Of a DNA stretch of 17,015 nt, positions 16,909 through 17,015 are shown piece by piece (positions within the stretch are counted from its first letter, which is position 1; every line of letters starts with the position of its first letter). The position numbers were made by a program, and so were the translations under genes. The notes under the pieces are model-generated. The model was given only the letters and a program-made list of their open reading frames with translations. It ran no database searches and was not told the DNA's origin. Origin of the DNA: Blastocladiella britannica (lineage: Eukaryota; Blastocladiomycota; Blastocladiomycetes; Blastocladiales; Blastocladiaceae); NCBI GenBank assembly GCA_025349905.2, contig MU624928.1, positions 1 through 17,015 on the forward strand, written 5' to 3'.

Positions 16909-17015
16909 TTTTTATGCGATTACAGAAATGGTTGTTGGATCCAAGAAAATTATACACTATATTGACTTTTTCGTGAAAAATGAAACAAAGCAAAGAGCCA
17001 GCGCCAAAGTTTGCC

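Noticed and set aside
1191..16942. GGATCC seen about ten times, several upstream of starts
   Set aside because: The count is only modestly above chance for a 6-mer in GC-rich DNA, and copies also lie in exons and introns. Only the spaced inverted repeat at 4442-4467 was kept.

Overview
The window looks like nuclear DNA of a zoosporic, early-diverging fungus, most likely Blastocladiomycota (Allomyces/Catenaria type). The reasons are: spliceosomal introns of 55-84 bases with GT..AG ends; a GC-rich genome; a fungal Egh16-like secreted protein pair; a cluster of F-box/tryptophan-rich ankyrin-like repeat proteins of a kind I associate with that phylum; and eukaryotic housekeeping families (Cdt1, METTL21-type methyltransferase, LAMTOR1/Ego1). 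The phylum call is an inference. The eukaryotic and fungal calls are firm. No bacterial, phage, CRISPR, tRNA or rRNA feature was seen.

Left part (1-6447). Positions 451-1200 (+) hold a decayed copy of the C-terminal half of the replication-licensing factor Cdt1, with two frameshifts and one stop. A minus-strand fragment of unknown identity lies before it. Three members of a W-rich, F-box/ankyrin-like family follow. One (1287-2257, -) is broken. One (2349-4343, -) has an F-box, one clear intron and a probable one-base frameshift. One (4513-6447, +) is intact. The last two are divergent and share a short promoter containing a perfect 8+8 inverted repeat.

Middle (6522-11534, both genes on -). 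A leucine-rich-repeat membrane protein is split into at least 12 exons. Nine consecutive exons are exactly 72 bases, all in phase 2, and each encodes one 24-residue plant-type LRR. Simple ORF calling would miss this gene. Immediately upstream, on the same strand, is an intronless 887-residue bZIP factor with a transmembrane segment about 50 residues after its zipper, like the ER-tethered ATF6/CREB3 regulators.

Right part (11535-17015). The bZIP gene is divergent from a METTL21-family protein methyltransferase (11802-13004, +). That gene ends 25 bases from the convergent end of the first of two tandem Egh16-like genes (13030-13926 and 14384-15618, both -). These share a signal peptide, a His-Gly mature N-terminus, six cysteines and the position of intron 1. 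The second adds an intron and a roughly 130-residue methionine-rich MxM tail. The last gene (16011-16908, -) encodes an N-myristoylation signal and a segment resembling LAMTOR1/Ego1, the lysosomal/vacuolar anchor of the TORC1-activating complex.

No operon logic applies. The main features for follow-up are the one-repeat-per-exon LRR gene, the membrane-bound bZIP, the Egh16-like pair with its Met-rich tail, and the decaying family members at the left end.
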